A stretch of DNA of 64,000 nucleotides from Marinobacter caseinilyticus (GCF_011074955.1 NZ_WUQJ01000023.1:154953-218952); one strand, 5' to 3'. Numbered from the stretch's first letter, positions 27,384 through 35,589 are shown. Notes: generated from the sequence alone by a model not told the origin. Made by a program: numbers and translations.

Positions 27384-28364
27384 TTACTTGATCAGGCTGG
27401 CATCAATCGGATAGCCGTTCTCGTTGAACCAACGGGCTGCGCCTGGGTGGAAAGGGATAAAGGTATTCTTGGTGTAGTTCTCCGGTACGGTGGTACGGGC
27501 CGCCTTATGGATCGACATCATCTTGTCGTTGTTTTCCATGGTCAGCTTGGTGACTTCGTAGACGAAGCTCTCCGGCAGATCACAGTTTGCAATGGAGAAG
27601 TTCCACATGGAAACCGCGCGGGCATCGGTATCCAACGAGCTGTAGGTACCTTTGGGAATGGTGAACTCAGACACCGGGAAAGCAGCGGTGATCTTGTTCA
27701 TTTCATCTTCGGTAAACTCGATGATGTTCACGTCCGCCTGGACTTCGAGCTGACTGACCGCCGGAATCGGAATACCCGCCGCAAACGCCACAACATCAAT
27801 CAGGCCGTCTTGAAGCTGACCACCCAGGTCCGACCAGCTGCCATTGCGACGTTCAAACTTTACGCCCAGGGTTTCCATCATGCGAGGAAAGTAAGTGTCC
27901 GAGGTGGAGCCGGCTGGACCGAAACCAATGCTGGCACCGTCGGGAATGTCCGCAATCGTGTTGATGCCGGAACTGGACAGTGCGGTCACCGAGAACGGGG
28001 TCTGGTACATCGGGAACATGGCACAGACATTGTCCATTTGCATGCCTGGAGCCAGCGGGCTCTTGCCGTCCATGGATTCACGGGCGGGACCCATGGTGGT
28101 CAGGCCAAAACCAACGTCGCCGGTATGCACCAGCGCCATGTTCTGCATGGGGCCACCGGTGATTTCCGCACCGCCGGAGACGCCCAGGTTCTCTGCCACA
28201 AAGTTGGCCCACCCGGCGCCGTAGGCGAAGTAGGTTCCACCCTGGCTGGCGGTGCCAACGGTGAAGTTGGAGGGCCAGTCGGAACGATCCTGACCAATGG
28301 CCGCGCCGGAGGCGACGACAGAGGCAGCGAGTGTGGCCAGCGAGAGGGCACGTAGAGTGTTCAT
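27384..28364 (-). CDS. TAXI-family TRAP periplasmic solute receptor
   Basis: About 326 residues with a cleavable signal peptide (LSLATLAASVVASGAAIGQ). The mature protein starts with WPSNFTVGTASQGGTYFAYG, the glycine-rich opening typical of TAXI receptors (TRAP-associated extracytoplasmic immunogenic), and contains VGFGLTTMGPA and GFGPAGSTSDTYFPRMME, both family hallmarks. The ATG at 28364 has GGAG 7 nt upstream; the open frame's earlier start would put this site inside the gene. It hands an organic acid to the fused permease encoded next. Related receptors bind glutamate or 2-oxoglutarate; the ligand here is not known. Confidence 0.92.
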   Translation of the reverse strand: MNTLRALSLATLAASVVASGAAIGQDRSDWPSNFTVGTASQGGTYFAYGAGWANFVAENLGVSGGAEITGGPMQNMALVHTGDVGFGLTTMGPARESMDGKSPLAPGMQMDNVCAMFPMYQTPFSVTALSSSGINTIADIPDGASIGFGPAGSTSDTYFPRMMETLGVKFERRNGSWSDLGGQLQDGLIDVVAFAAGIPIPAVSQLEVQADVNIIEFTEDEMNKITAAFPVSEFTIPKGTYSSLDTDARAVSMWNFSIANCDLPESFVYEVTKLTMENNDKMMSIHKAARTTVPENYTKNTFIPFHPGAARWFNENGYPIDASLIK

Positions 28365-28440
28365 AGTTTGCTCCAGAATGATTGTCTTTATTGTCATGGG
28401 AACGAAGCCTTACCGACTTCCGTGCATTCCATGTTGTCTC

Positions 28441-28456
28441 TGCAATCACTGGGCCA
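28441..28456 (-). promoter_or_regulatory. Sigma-54 promoter for the TAXI-dctBD operon
   Basis: Read on the minus strand, TGGCCC-AGTGA-TTGCA matches the -24/-12 sigma-54 consensus TGGCAC-N5-TTGCA at all but one position, with GG and GC exactly 12 nt apart. Transcription would start near 28430, about 65 nt before the receptor ATG. The operon itself encodes the sigma-54 activator DctD, which supports the call. Confidence 0.75.
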
Positions 28457-28507
28457 ACAAGCTCAGACCGTGCCATGGGTGGCTCTGAGATTTAAAGCAC
28501 GGAATAA

Positions 28508-28560
28508 ATGGGTGGGACTTGACCCATCATCACGGGGGCAATGGGTGAGATTTGACCATT
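28508..28560 (-). promoter_or_regulatory. Tandem DctD enhancer-like sites
   Basis: Two 20-bp near-copies: 28508-28527 (ATGGGTGGGACTTGACCCAT) and 28541-28560 (ATGGGTGAGATTTGACCATT), 16 of 20 positions the same. The first has inverted arms ATGGGT/ACCCAT. Their starts are 33 bp apart, close to three helical turns, and they lie about 50-120 bp upstream of the sigma-54 promoter, where NtrC-family activators bind. Confidence 0.6.
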
Positions 28561-28581
28561 CGGCCGCCGGGCGGACTTTGC

Positions 28582-29016
28582 TTAAATACCCAAATTCGCC
28601 TGCTTCAACGCGACGCCGCCAATGTGCCAGCCGTCCTCTTGCTCGGTCAGGGTGTAGACACTGTCCCAGAGTCCGCCTTGCGGGCCCTTAAACCGGACCG
28701 TCTGGACCACAAAGCCGTCGTGGGGCACCAATTCCCGAAATTCGATCTCGGTAGCGCGGTAAATGGCAGGGTAACGTTGGCGCACCATGCTTATAAAAAC
28801 GTCGGGGGAGCCGAACTGCGCCTGGATCGCATCGCTGGCGTACGACCAGGCCGCCTCGGCATCGTCAATGGCGAAGGCCTCGATCTGGGAAAGAATGGTG
28901 TCTCTCACCGCCTGTTCCCGACCATCCGCCCAAACCGACGATCCGGCGCTGAACAAGCACACAGCAACCAATGTGCGCACCAGCGCCTGACGACACAATG
29001 TGTTCAATAGCAACAT
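28582..29016 (-). CDS. DUF4864-type exported protein
   Basis: 144 residues from the ATG at 29016, which has GGAG 10 nt upstream. A signal peptide (ALVRTLVAVCLFSAGSSVWA) is followed by a domain whose pattern, ILSQIEAFAIDDAEAAWSYA then IQAQFGSPDVFISMVRQRYP and a C-terminal EQEDGWHIGGVALKQ, fits DUF4864, an NTF2-like family of unknown role. It lies between two TRAP receptor genes on the same strand, after the orphan DctP and before the sigma-54 promoter of the TAXI operon. Periplasmic location is inferred from the signal peptide; function unknown. Confidence 0.8.
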   Translation of the reverse strand: MLLLNTLCRQALVRTLVAVCLFSAGSSVWADGREQAVRDTILSQIEAFAIDDAEAAWSYASDAIQAQFGSPDVFISMVRQRYPAIYRATEIEFRELVPHDGFVVQTVRFKGPQGGLWDSVYTLTEQEDGWHIGGVALKQANLGI

Positions 29017-29099
29017 ACGGCTTTCTCCAAGGTCTATACCCATCATACGCCCACCGGACGGGGATAGATTCAGTGCCGTCACAAAAGACCCGAAGCAAT

Positions 29100-29119
29100 G
29101 CGCCGGGAATTCCCGACGC
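29100..29119 (-). terminator. Hairpin after the orphan dctP gene
   Basis: GCG-C-CGGGAATTCCCG-A-CGC: a perfect 12-bp palindrome (29104-29115) extended by three pairs across one mismatch. It begins about 9 nt after the receptor stop codon on the minus strand, with GGGTCTTTTG further on. Likely a terminator or mRNA-stabilising structure. Confidence 0.55.
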
Positions 29120-29127
29120 TGTTAGCC

Positions 29128-30201
29128 TTAATTGCCGGTGGAAATACTGTTGAGATAAGCCTTGTCAGAAATGTTGGTCCAGGGCCGGATAGCCTTGATG
29201 TAGTTGGCCTGGGAACTGATGATTTCCTGGGCCAGCGGGTTGCTTTCGGCGGCCTCGGCCAACAGTTTCTCAGTCGCTGCCCGCAATGCATCAATGACTT
29301 CCGGCGGGAAGGTCTTGGCCTGCACATTGGGATAGTTTTCTTTCATCGTGCTCCAGTTCTGGCCGTTCAGGTGCATGCTCTGTGCGTACATGTCGTACGC
29401 GGCGGTTCGCATCGCCACCCGCAGAATTTCTTGCAGATCCTCCGGCAGCGAATCCCAGGTTTTCTGGTTAACCAGAAACTGCACTTCCGCCGCTGGCTCC
29501 TGCCAACCTGAATAGTAGTAATTGGCAATCTGGTGGAAACCCATACTCAAGTCCAGAGCCGGCCCTACCCACTCCAGCGCGTCGATGGTGCCGCGCTCCA
29601 ATGCCGTGAACAATTCCGCAGGCGGAATATTGGTCACCGCCACGCCCACTTCCGACATCACTTCACCGGCAAACCCGGGGGTGCGCATTTTCAGGCCCTG
29701 AAGATCCTCCAGCGAGTTGATTTCCTTACGGAACCAACCGCCCATCTGGTTACCGGTATTGCCGCCGGGAAACGAGAGCAAACCGTGGGGTTCATACACT
29801 TTCTGCATCAGCTCCATGCCGCCACCGTAGTAAAACCAGGCGTACTGCTCCGGCGCAATCATGCCGAACGGCACGGTGGTAAAGTACATGGCATTGGGGA
29901 TTTTGCCCTTGTAGTAGTAGGAGGCAGTATGACCCATGTCGTACTGGCCCGCTTTCACCATGTCGAAAATGCCGAACGGCGCCTTGTGCTTGTTGGACGA
30001 GTCGATTCGGATATCCAATCGGCCGTTGGACATTATTTTGGCCATGGCGGCCATGCTGCGGGTGGTATCGCCGAGTATCGGGTAATTTGGGCCCCAGGTT
30101 TCAGCCAATTTCAAGGTGTAGGTTTTTTCGGCATGGACCAGGGAAGTTGCAACGGTCAAGAGCAGTGCCAGGGCAGCTCCTTTTAGCAGACGAGTCATCA
30201 T
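29128..30201 (-). CDS. Orphan DctP-family TRAP solute receptor
   Basis: About 357 residues from the ATG at 30201, with signal peptide (GAALALLLTVATSLVHA). The mature part is a DctP-type receptor: LKMRTPGFAGEV carries the conserved carboxylate-binding Arg, and ALEWVGPALDLSMGF follows. It is very similar over its whole length to the receptor at 62392-63480 (shared runs HGLLSFPGGNTG, QMGGWFRKEI, EWVGPALDL). Unlike that gene, it has no DctQ or DctM beside it: the neighbours are DUF4864 and a TAXI system with its own receptor. It may serve a distant permease or, as with some TRAP receptors, a sensor. The ribosome binding site is weak (CTGGAC). Confidence 0.9.
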   Translation of the reverse strand: MMTRLLKGAALALLLTVATSLVHAEKTYTLKLAETWGPNYPILGDTTRSMAAMAKIMSNGRLDIRIDSSNKHKAPFGIFDMVKAGQYDMGHTASYYYKGKIPNAMYFTTVPFGMIAPEQYAWFYYGGGMELMQKVYEPHGLLSFPGGNTGNQMGGWFRKEINSLEDLQGLKMRTPGFAGEVMSEVGVAVTNIPPAELFTALERGTIDALEWVGPALDLSMGFHQIANYYYSGWQEPAAEVQFLVNQKTWDSLPEDLQEILRVAMRTAAYDMYAQSMHLNGQNWSTMKENYPNVQAKTFPPEVIDALRAATEKLLAEAAESNPLAQEIISSQANYIKAIRPWTNISDKAYLNSISTGN

Positions 30202-30332
30202 AAGGCGTCCAGTTTCCAGTGGCTGTGTATTGTGTTTGTTATAGGTCATCATAGACCGCGATCGCCGTTTACTTAACTTAGTTATGGGTTGTTATCATCA
30301 GCAGCCGTCGGCCAGCGACGACTCTGTATAAA

Positions 30333-32285
30333 CTAAACGATTTGAGCGGTGGATGCATCGTCGCTCTTCGCTACCGGCATCGAGATGAAGAACCGGCTAC
30401 CTTGGCCCGATTCCGATTCAAATTCTACGTCCCCGTCCATCAACTCCATCAGTTTCTTGGTGATCGCCAGTCCCAACCCGGTCCCCCCCTTGGCGCGGGT
30501 GTCGGATGAATCTGCCTGGGCGAAGCGCTGGAAAATCCGGTTATGGAACGATAGTGGAATGCCAGGCCCCTGATCCTGAACCGAGACCTGCAAAAGCTCG
30601 CCCAGAGTTTCAACCGTCACCACCACTTCGCTACCGGCCGGTGAAAACTTAAGGGCATTCGACAACAGGTTCGCCATTACCTGCTGGAAGCGTTGCTCAT
30701 CTACCCGCACGCGACTGTCTGAGACGGCGCCTTCCAGACGGATTGATACCCCGTAATGGTTGGCATAGCCAAGCTGATTTCGAATACTGGATTCCACCAG
30801 TGGCAATACCGGTAAAGTCATCATGGAGAGTCGCATCTTGCCGGCAACCAGCTTGTCCATATCGAGCAGGTCATCAATCAGATAAGCCAGGCGATGACTG
30901 TTCTTAAGCGCAATATCGACCATGCTCTGCATTTTCTCTGGCATCTCGCCAACTGCCCCGCCGGCCACCAGCTTCAATGAGCCGGAAATCGACGACAACG
31001 GTGTTCTGAGCTCATGACTGACCGTTGAGACAAACTCACTTTTCATTTTCTCAATGCGTTTCTGCTCGGAAATATCCTGCACCACCAGCCAGACCAGCTT
31101 TCGCCCCGACTCATCTTGCAGAGGCGCCCAGGTCAGTAGCCCGAAGAACAGCGACCCGTCTTCCCGCAGGCAGGTGTGCTCCTGCAGTCCACCAACGGCG
31201 TTGTGACTCAGGGGGGTCTGTTCCAAACCACCGGTCAGGTCCGAGACCTTGCGGGTCAGCAACTCAACCCGGTCATAACCGGTCAGAGCCAGCATGGCCT
31301 GATTAACGTCGATGAAGCGACCGGTTTCATCGTCGGCCAGGGCGATTCCCAAAGGTGAGAGCTCGAACAGCGCGCGCAACTGACTTTGACCAATGCGCTG
31401 GCGCTGGATGGACCAGGTCAGCATCAACACCGGTACGATGATCGCCAACAACGCCAGCGCCAGCAGGAACCGCTCCGTCAACACGTTGTCCGCGACCTGG
31501 GGCCAGCCGCCCGCCGGTACCGCGGCCAAGTCCCAGGTTCCGCCGGGAACGCTGACCGACATGATCACCGGATTGTCATCGAACAGCGCCGGCTCGCCAT
31601 GGAAGACCGGGCCAGGCTCGCCACCCGCCAGGGTCTTGCGCATCCCCGTCTGCAGTTGGTCCGACGCCAGCAGTCCGGCTTCTTGATACAACTGCGCCCT
31701 ATCAATCACCGCGGAAATCATGCCCCACAGCTTTCGGGGTTCACCGCCCCTGGCCGGGGTAAACACCGGAATCCGGCCAATAAATGCCTGCCCGCCCTGC
31801 ACCAGGTTCACCGGACCCGCCAGCACCAACTGGCCAGATTCAGCACTGCGCTTTACTTCAGGCCACTGGTCTTTGTTGGCCCGGAAATCGAGGCCGATCG
31901 CAGCCTCGTTACCGGCCAATGGGTACGTCATACGGATGACCATGTCCGGCGCAGCACCAATGTTCCTCAATTGCAGGCGGTCTTGCAGAATGACATCGGC
32001 CAGTTCATCAAATCGCTCCTGGCTCAAGCCGGGCTCCGTGGCGATCGCCGCTTCCATTCCCCGGACGGTTTGCAGATTCTTGGTGATGGCGCCTTCCAGT
32101 TCCGCCCGCAAAACGGCCAGCTCGCTGGCAACATCCGCCCGCGTCTGTTCGAGAAACGACCGGTAATTGAAGCGGTCGATGTAAAACACGGCCAATAACG
32201 AAATCACCACCACCGAGACTCTGATGAACCACAACATCGCCACTGGCAGAACCTTGAGTCCCACGTTATCGTGTTTTTTCTTCAC
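30333..32285 (-). CDS. CHASE-PAS sensor histidine kinase of the lrgAB operon
   Basis: 650 residues. A membrane helix (about 15-36), a periplasmic CHASE sensor (about 70-265, with QLRNIGAAPDMVIRMTYPLA and FIGRIPVF), a second helix (272-292), a PAS domain (about 300-408), then HisKA with His424 in STVSHELRTPLSSISGS and a HATPase domain (NLLSNALKFSP, DQGPGIP, GGTGLGLAIT). No receiver is fused and no regulator gene is adjacent, so the partner is elsewhere. It starts 2 nt after lrgB, in one operon with a GlcC-like repressor and lrgA. CHASE domains detect small external molecules; glycolate or a related acid is inferred only from context. Confidence 0.92.
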   Translation of the reverse strand: MKKKHDNVGLKVLPVAMLWFIRVSVVVISLLAVFYIDRFNYRSFLEQTRADVASELAVLRAELEGAITKNLQTVRGMEAAIATEPGLSQERFDELADVILQDRLQLRNIGAAPDMVIRMTYPLAGNEAAIGLDFRANKDQWPEVKRSAESGQLVLAGPVNLVQGGQAFIGRIPVFTPARGGEPRKLWGMISAVIDRAQLYQEAGLLASDQLQTGMRKTLAGGEPGPVFHGEPALFDDNPVIMSVSVPGGTWDLAAVPAGGWPQVADNVLTERFLLALALLAIIVPVLMLTWSIQRQRIGQSQLRALFELSPLGIALADDETGRFIDVNQAMLALTGYDRVELLTRKVSDLTGGLEQTPLSHNAVGGLQEHTCLREDGSLFFGLLTWAPLQDESGRKLVWLVVQDISEQKRIEKMKSEFVSTVSHELRTPLSSISGSLKLVAGGAVGEMPEKMQSMVDIALKNSHRLAYLIDDLLDMDKLVAGKMRLSMMTLPVLPLVESSIRNQLGYANHYGVSIRLEGAVSDSRVRVDEQRFQQVMANLLSNALKFSPAGSEVVVTVETLGELLQVSVQDQGPGIPLSFHNRIFQRFAQADSSDTRAKGGTGLGLAITKKLMELMDGDVEFESESGQGSRFFISMPVAKSDDASTAQIV

Positions 32286-32287
32286 GG

Positions 32288-33019
32288 TTAGTCAATCATG
32301 CCAATAAGGCCCAACAGCCAGGGCAAAACGATGGCGTAGGTGAAGGCGGATAGCGCCATCGCCAGCCCTGAAAACGCACCCATTTGGTCGCTGACCTGAA
32401 ACGCACGGGCGGTGCCGATACCGTGGGCCGTCAGCCCCATGGCGATGCCTTTGACACTGTCGTCCTTGACGCCCATCAGATCAAACAGCTTGGTCCCTAT
32501 GACCGCGCCGATAATCCCGGTTACCACGACCAGTGCTGCAGTGAGCGAATGCAGGCCACCGATCTGCTCCGATATGCCCATGGCAACCGGCGCGGTTACC
32601 GACTTGGGTGCAAGCGAGAGCTGGGTTTCGAGACTGGCGCCCAGCAGTTTGGCAATGGTGATGGAACTGAACGTGCCAACCAAAACACCGGCCATTAATG
32701 CAACCGTCACCGGCAGCCATACCTGCTTCAGTTTGGCAAATTGCTGGTACAGCGGCACGGCAAGGGCCACGGTCGCCGGGCCAAGCAGGAAATGGACAAA
32801 CTGGGCACCGTCGAAATAGACATCGTAGGTCGTGTTGGTGGCCAGCAGAATTCCGATCAACACGGCCACCGACGTCACCACCGGGTTCAGTAACGGGTTG
32901 GAATTGGCCCGTATATAGAGTCTGTAGGCAAGACTGTAGACCACCAGGGTCATGGCCAGGCCCAGTAACGGTGACGCTGACAGATAGACCCAGATCTGGA
33001 CCAGCTTCGGCTCAGTCAT
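32288..33019 (-). CDS. lrgB: LrgB/CidB-family membrane protein
   Basis: 243-residue polytopic protein. The family signature appears as GISEQIGGLHSLTAALVVVT and GLTAHGIGTARAFQVSDQMG, with LAPKSVTAPVAMG before it; these are the hallmarks of LrgB. First described as antiholin-like, members are now known as small-acid transporters: the Bacillus PftAB pair moves pyruvate, and the plant plastid protein PLGG1, an LrgA-LrgB fusion, moves glycolate and glycerate. Its start overlaps lrgA by 8 nt. Its place in an operon with a GlcC-like regulator, opposite the glycolate oxidase operon, argues for glycolate or glyoxylate transport here. Confidence 0.92.
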   Translation of the reverse strand: MTEPKLVQIWVYLSASPLLGLAMTLVVYSLAYRLYIRANSNPLLNPVVTSVAVLIGILLATNTTYDVYFDGAQFVHFLLGPATVALAVPLYQQFAKLKQVWLPVTVALMAGVLVGTFSSITIAKLLGASLETQLSLAPKSVTAPVAMGISEQIGGLHSLTAALVVVTGIIGAVIGTKLFDLMGVKDDSVKGIAMGLTAHGIGTARAFQVSDQMGAFSGLAMALSAFTYAIVLPWLLGLIGMID

Positions 33020-33380
33020 CCTGGCGTTTCTCCCCAGTCACCCACCGCCCCGCCAACTGCATCACCCAAGCGGTGACCGCCATGGTGACAATGGTCCCGA
33101 CAATCAGGGTGGTACTGATTGGCAGCCACTCCTCAGCCAACCGGTGAAAATGCACCATCAGGCCGACCCCGGCGGGGACAAACAACAGTGACAGATGGCT
33201 CAGGAGTGACGTTGCTGCTGGCTCCACCGCTGCTTTTACGGGGTCGCTCAGGACCAACGATATAAAAAGCATCACCATGCCCATCACTGGTCCGGGAATC
33301 GGCAACTCAAGCAGCCGTACACTTACCTCTCCCACCAACTGATAAATCAATAGCAGGGTGATGCCGTTCAGAAAATTCAT
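33012..33380 (-). CDS. lrgA: LrgA/CidA-family membrane protein
   Basis: 122 residues, four membrane helices, with the family pattern LIYQLVGEVSVRLLELPIPG followed by PVMGMVMLF and a later LLFVPAGVGLMVHF. LrgA works with LrgB, encoded directly downstream with an 8-nt overlap. Together they are holin-like in sequence but act as carriers of small organic acids in studied cases. It begins 27 nt after the GntR-type regulator gene on the same strand. Confidence 0.92.
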   Translation of the reverse strand: MNFLNGITLLLIYQLVGEVSVRLLELPIPGPVMGMVMLFISLVLSDPVKAAVEPAATSLLSHLSLLFVPAGVGLMVHFHRLAEEWLPISTTLIVGTIVTMAVTAWVMQLAGRWVTGEKRQDD

Positions 33381-33407
33381 ACGCCCTTGTCCTGGCCCGT
33401 CACCGGG

Positions 33408-34154
33408 TCATTGCGGGTAGTGGTGCGGCTCAATGGCCGCGCGAATGATGCCGTGTTCCTGTTCTTCGATCTGGCGCAGGGAGTTGCTGACATGAACCAC
33501 ATGGGCCATGGCCGCTTTTTTAGCCCACTTCGCCTGACGACTGATAACGGAGTGATAGATCTGGCGGTGGTGTTTGTCAATCTGGCGTTTGAACGCCTCC
33601 CGGTGACTCAGGTTGGCGACCGAGGCCTGTACCGAGTGCAACATCAGGTCTTTCAGGCTGTTCAGCACATGGATCAGTACCGGGTTGTGGGAGGCATTCA
33701 CAATGGCACGGTGGAAGGCATGATCGAGTTCCGCGTTGGTCAACGGATCGGCCATCTCCATTTCATTGAACGCTTTGGTGATCAGGTACTGGTCTTTTTC
33801 TGTCGCCCGCTCAGCCGCCAGATAGGCGGCTTTGCCTTCAAGCTCTTCGCGCACTTCAAACAGATCGTACAAGGTCCGGGAGTGGCCAATGAAAAGCTGC
33901 ATCAACGGCCCGTCGGTTTCGGGCTCAGGCAGCATATGGGAAACGAAGGAGCCTTTGCCATGACGGGTTTCAATGATGCCCCGACCTTGAAGCTCGCGCA
34001 ACGCCTCACGAATGACCGCACGGGAAACCCCCAGTCTGGCCGCCAGTTGGCGCTCTGAGGGAATCATCTGCTCAGGAGCCAGGGTGCCGTCCAGAATGAG
34101 CTGTTCCAGACGGTGTGCCACCGCCCGGGATATAGGTACCGACTTGTTTTCCAT
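33408..34154 (-). CDS. GlcC-like GntR/FadR-family regulator
   Basis: 248 residues. Winged helix at about 8-75 (LAPEQMIPSERQLAARLGVS then RAVIREALRELQGRGIIETR) and a C-terminal FCD ligand domain with the metal-type residues in AELDHAFHRAIVNASHNPVL and later His positions. This subfamily (GlcC, LldR, PdhR) binds TGGT-N3-ACCA operators and responds to hydroxy- or keto-acids. Two matching palindromes lie just upstream of its own start, between it and the TRAP-glc operon. I infer control of both operons, with glycolate the likely effector. It is the first gene of the gntR-lrgA-lrgB-kinase run. Confidence 0.9.
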   Translation of the reverse strand: MENKSVPISRAVAHRLEQLILDGTLAPEQMIPSERQLAARLGVSRAVIREALRELQGRGIIETRHGKGSFVSHMLPEPETDGPLMQLFIGHSRTLYDLFEVREELEGKAAYLAAERATEKDQYLITKAFNEMEMADPLTNAELDHAFHRAIVNASHNPVLIHVLNSLKDLMLHSVQASVANLSHREAFKRQIDKHHRQIYHSVISRQAKWAKKAAMAHVVHVSNSLRQIEEQEHGIIRAAIEPHHYPQ

Positions 34155-34165
34155 CAGTAGAAACC

Positions 34166-34180
34166 ACTGGTCAGACCAGT
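34166..34180. promoter_or_regulatory. Candidate GlcC-type operator 1
   Basis: ACTGGTC-A-GACCAGT, a perfect 7-bp-arm inverted repeat with one central base. It contains TGGT-N3-ACCA, the FadR/FCD-family operator core. It lies 12 bp upstream of the GntR-type gene's start codon, a position fitting autorepression. Confidence 0.8.
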
Positions 34181-34261
34181 TCCGTTATTAACAATCTGAA
34201 ATGTGAGCTATCTGCCCGCCTTAAGCTGAATATGGCTCATGCCCCAATAACTGTCTAGAAA

Positions 34262-34278
34262 AACTGGTCCGACCAGTT
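34262..34278. promoter_or_regulatory. Candidate GlcC-type operator 2
   Basis: AACTGGTC-C-GACCAGTT, a perfect 8-bp-arm inverted repeat sharing 14 of 15 core bases with the site at 34166. The centres are 97 bp apart, about nine helical turns. It lies about 157 bp upstream of the TRAP receptor gene, so it could control the divergent glc-type operon. Confidence 0.8.
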
Positions 34279-34434
34279 GCCATTCATCTGGACTTACCAC
34301 CAATTCTGAACCAATGATTAGGGTTAACGTCACCGTGATAGTAATTCCGGGGACCTCGCTGAGTGCACCGAGGGCTCAAAGTGTGGCGGCGAAGTCCAAC
34401 AACAACAATGTGATGAGTCTTCTGGAGTCCGATT

Positions 34435-35544
34435 ATGAATAAGAATGAATTTGACACAACAAGCGTGACGCCGCGCCGCGGCATCTTCAAAACACTGCTG
34501 ACCTCCGCAACCATCGGGGCCGTTCTCCTGGCCAGCAGCGCACAGGCCGCTACCACCTGGAAAATCCAGTCGGTCTGGGATGCGGGCACCGTCGGTTACG
34601 ACCTGTTCAAAGACTGGTGCGACGGCATCGAAGAAAAGAGCGGTGGCGAACTGAAATTCACCTGTTTCCCCGCCAAAGCGGTCGCTGCCGACAATAACGG
34701 TCTGTTCGATGCCGTTCGAAATGGTGTGCTGCAGGGCATGAACCCCTTCACACTCTATTGGTCAGGCAAAATTCCGGCCTCTGTTTTCCTGTCGTCCTAT
34801 CCGGCCGGTCCGGACCAGCCACACCAGTGGGACACCATGTTCTACTCTCTGGGCATGCTGGAAAAAACCCGTGAAATCTACGAGAAGTTCGGCCTGTTCT
34901 ACGTCGGACCGATTCAGCACGACGCCAACATCATTCACTCCAAAGAGCCGATTAACAGCCTGGACGACCTCAAGGGTCTGAAAATGCGCCTGCCTGGCGG
35001 TATGGTTGCGGAAGTCTTTGCTGAATTCGGTGTGTCAGCGGTCAGCCTGCCAGGCTCGGACATTTTCCCTGCACTGGAAAAAGGCACCATCGACTCCGCT
35101 GACTACGTAGGGCCTGCGGTCAACTGGGAACTTGGCTTTGCCCAGGTCACCGACACCATCCTGATGGGGCCTCCAGGCGTCATGTCGGTCTACCAGCCGG
35201 TTGACCTGATGGACCTGACCGTCAACCTGCGGGCGTGGAAAGCGCTGGATCCCAAGTTGCAGCAACTGGTGGAAGACGAAGTCCGGATCTACTCCCAGAA
35301 GCACTACCTGGCTATTCAGAAGCGCAACATTGAAGCCATGAAAAAGTTCAAGGAAGCTGGCACCACGGTGACTCGCCTGAGCCAGGCTGACCTGCAGGAA
35401 TTCCGCCGCGCGGCTATTCCAGTCTGGTACCGCTGGGCGAACAAGAACGAAGACGCCCGTGCGATCTTCGACATGCAGCTCGAATACATGATGAACGACA
35501 CCGTCGGTTATATCACCGAGGAAGACATCAAGGGCATGAAGTAA
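34435..35544 (+). CDS. DctP/TakP-type TRAP receptor of the glycolate operon
   Basis: 369 residues. The N-terminus TPRRGIFKTLLTSATIGAVL fits a twin-arginine signal (RRxxxK followed by a hydrophobic stretch and ASSAQAA), as in TakP-like receptors that are exported folded. The mature domain has LKMRLPGGMVAEVF with the carboxylate-binding Arg, and SADYVGPAVNWELGFAQVTD, a pattern shared with the 2-oxo- and 2-hydroxy-acid receptors. GGAG lies 7 nt before the ATG. It opens an operon with DctQ, DctM, malate synthase G and glycolate oxidase, so glycolate, glyoxylate or lactate is the likely ligand. An intrinsic-terminator-like hairpin follows. Confidence 0.92.
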   Translation: MNKNEFDTTSVTPRRGIFKTLLTSATIGAVLLASSAQAATTWKIQSVWDAGTVGYDLFKDWCDGIEEKSGGELKFTCFPAKAVAADNNGLFDAVRNGVLQGMNPFTLYWSGKIPASVFLSSYPAGPDQPHQWDTMFYSLGMLEKTREIYEKFGLFYVGPIQHDANIIHSKEPINSLDDLKGLKMRLPGGMVAEVFAEFGVSAVSLPGSDIFPALEKGTIDSADYVGPAVNWELGFAQVTDTILMGPPGVMSVYQPVDLMDLTVNLRAWKALDPKLQQLVEDEVRIYSQKHYLAIQKRNIEAMKKFKEAGTTVTRLSQADLQEFRRAAIPVWYRWANKNEDARAIFDMQLEYMMNDTVGYITEEDIKGMK

Positions 35545-35562
35545 CGTCCCAAGTGTTTGACC

Positions 35563-35589
35563 AGGGGAGAGCTTTGCTCTCCCCTTTTT
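35563..35589 (+). terminator. Intrinsic-terminator hairpin between dctP and dctQ
   Basis: AGGGGAGAGC (35563-35572), loop TTT, GCTCTCCCCT (35576-35585), then TTTT to 35589. This is a textbook intrinsic terminator placed inside the operon, 19 nt after the receptor stop. Partial read-through would give more receptor than permease. Confidence 0.85.
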
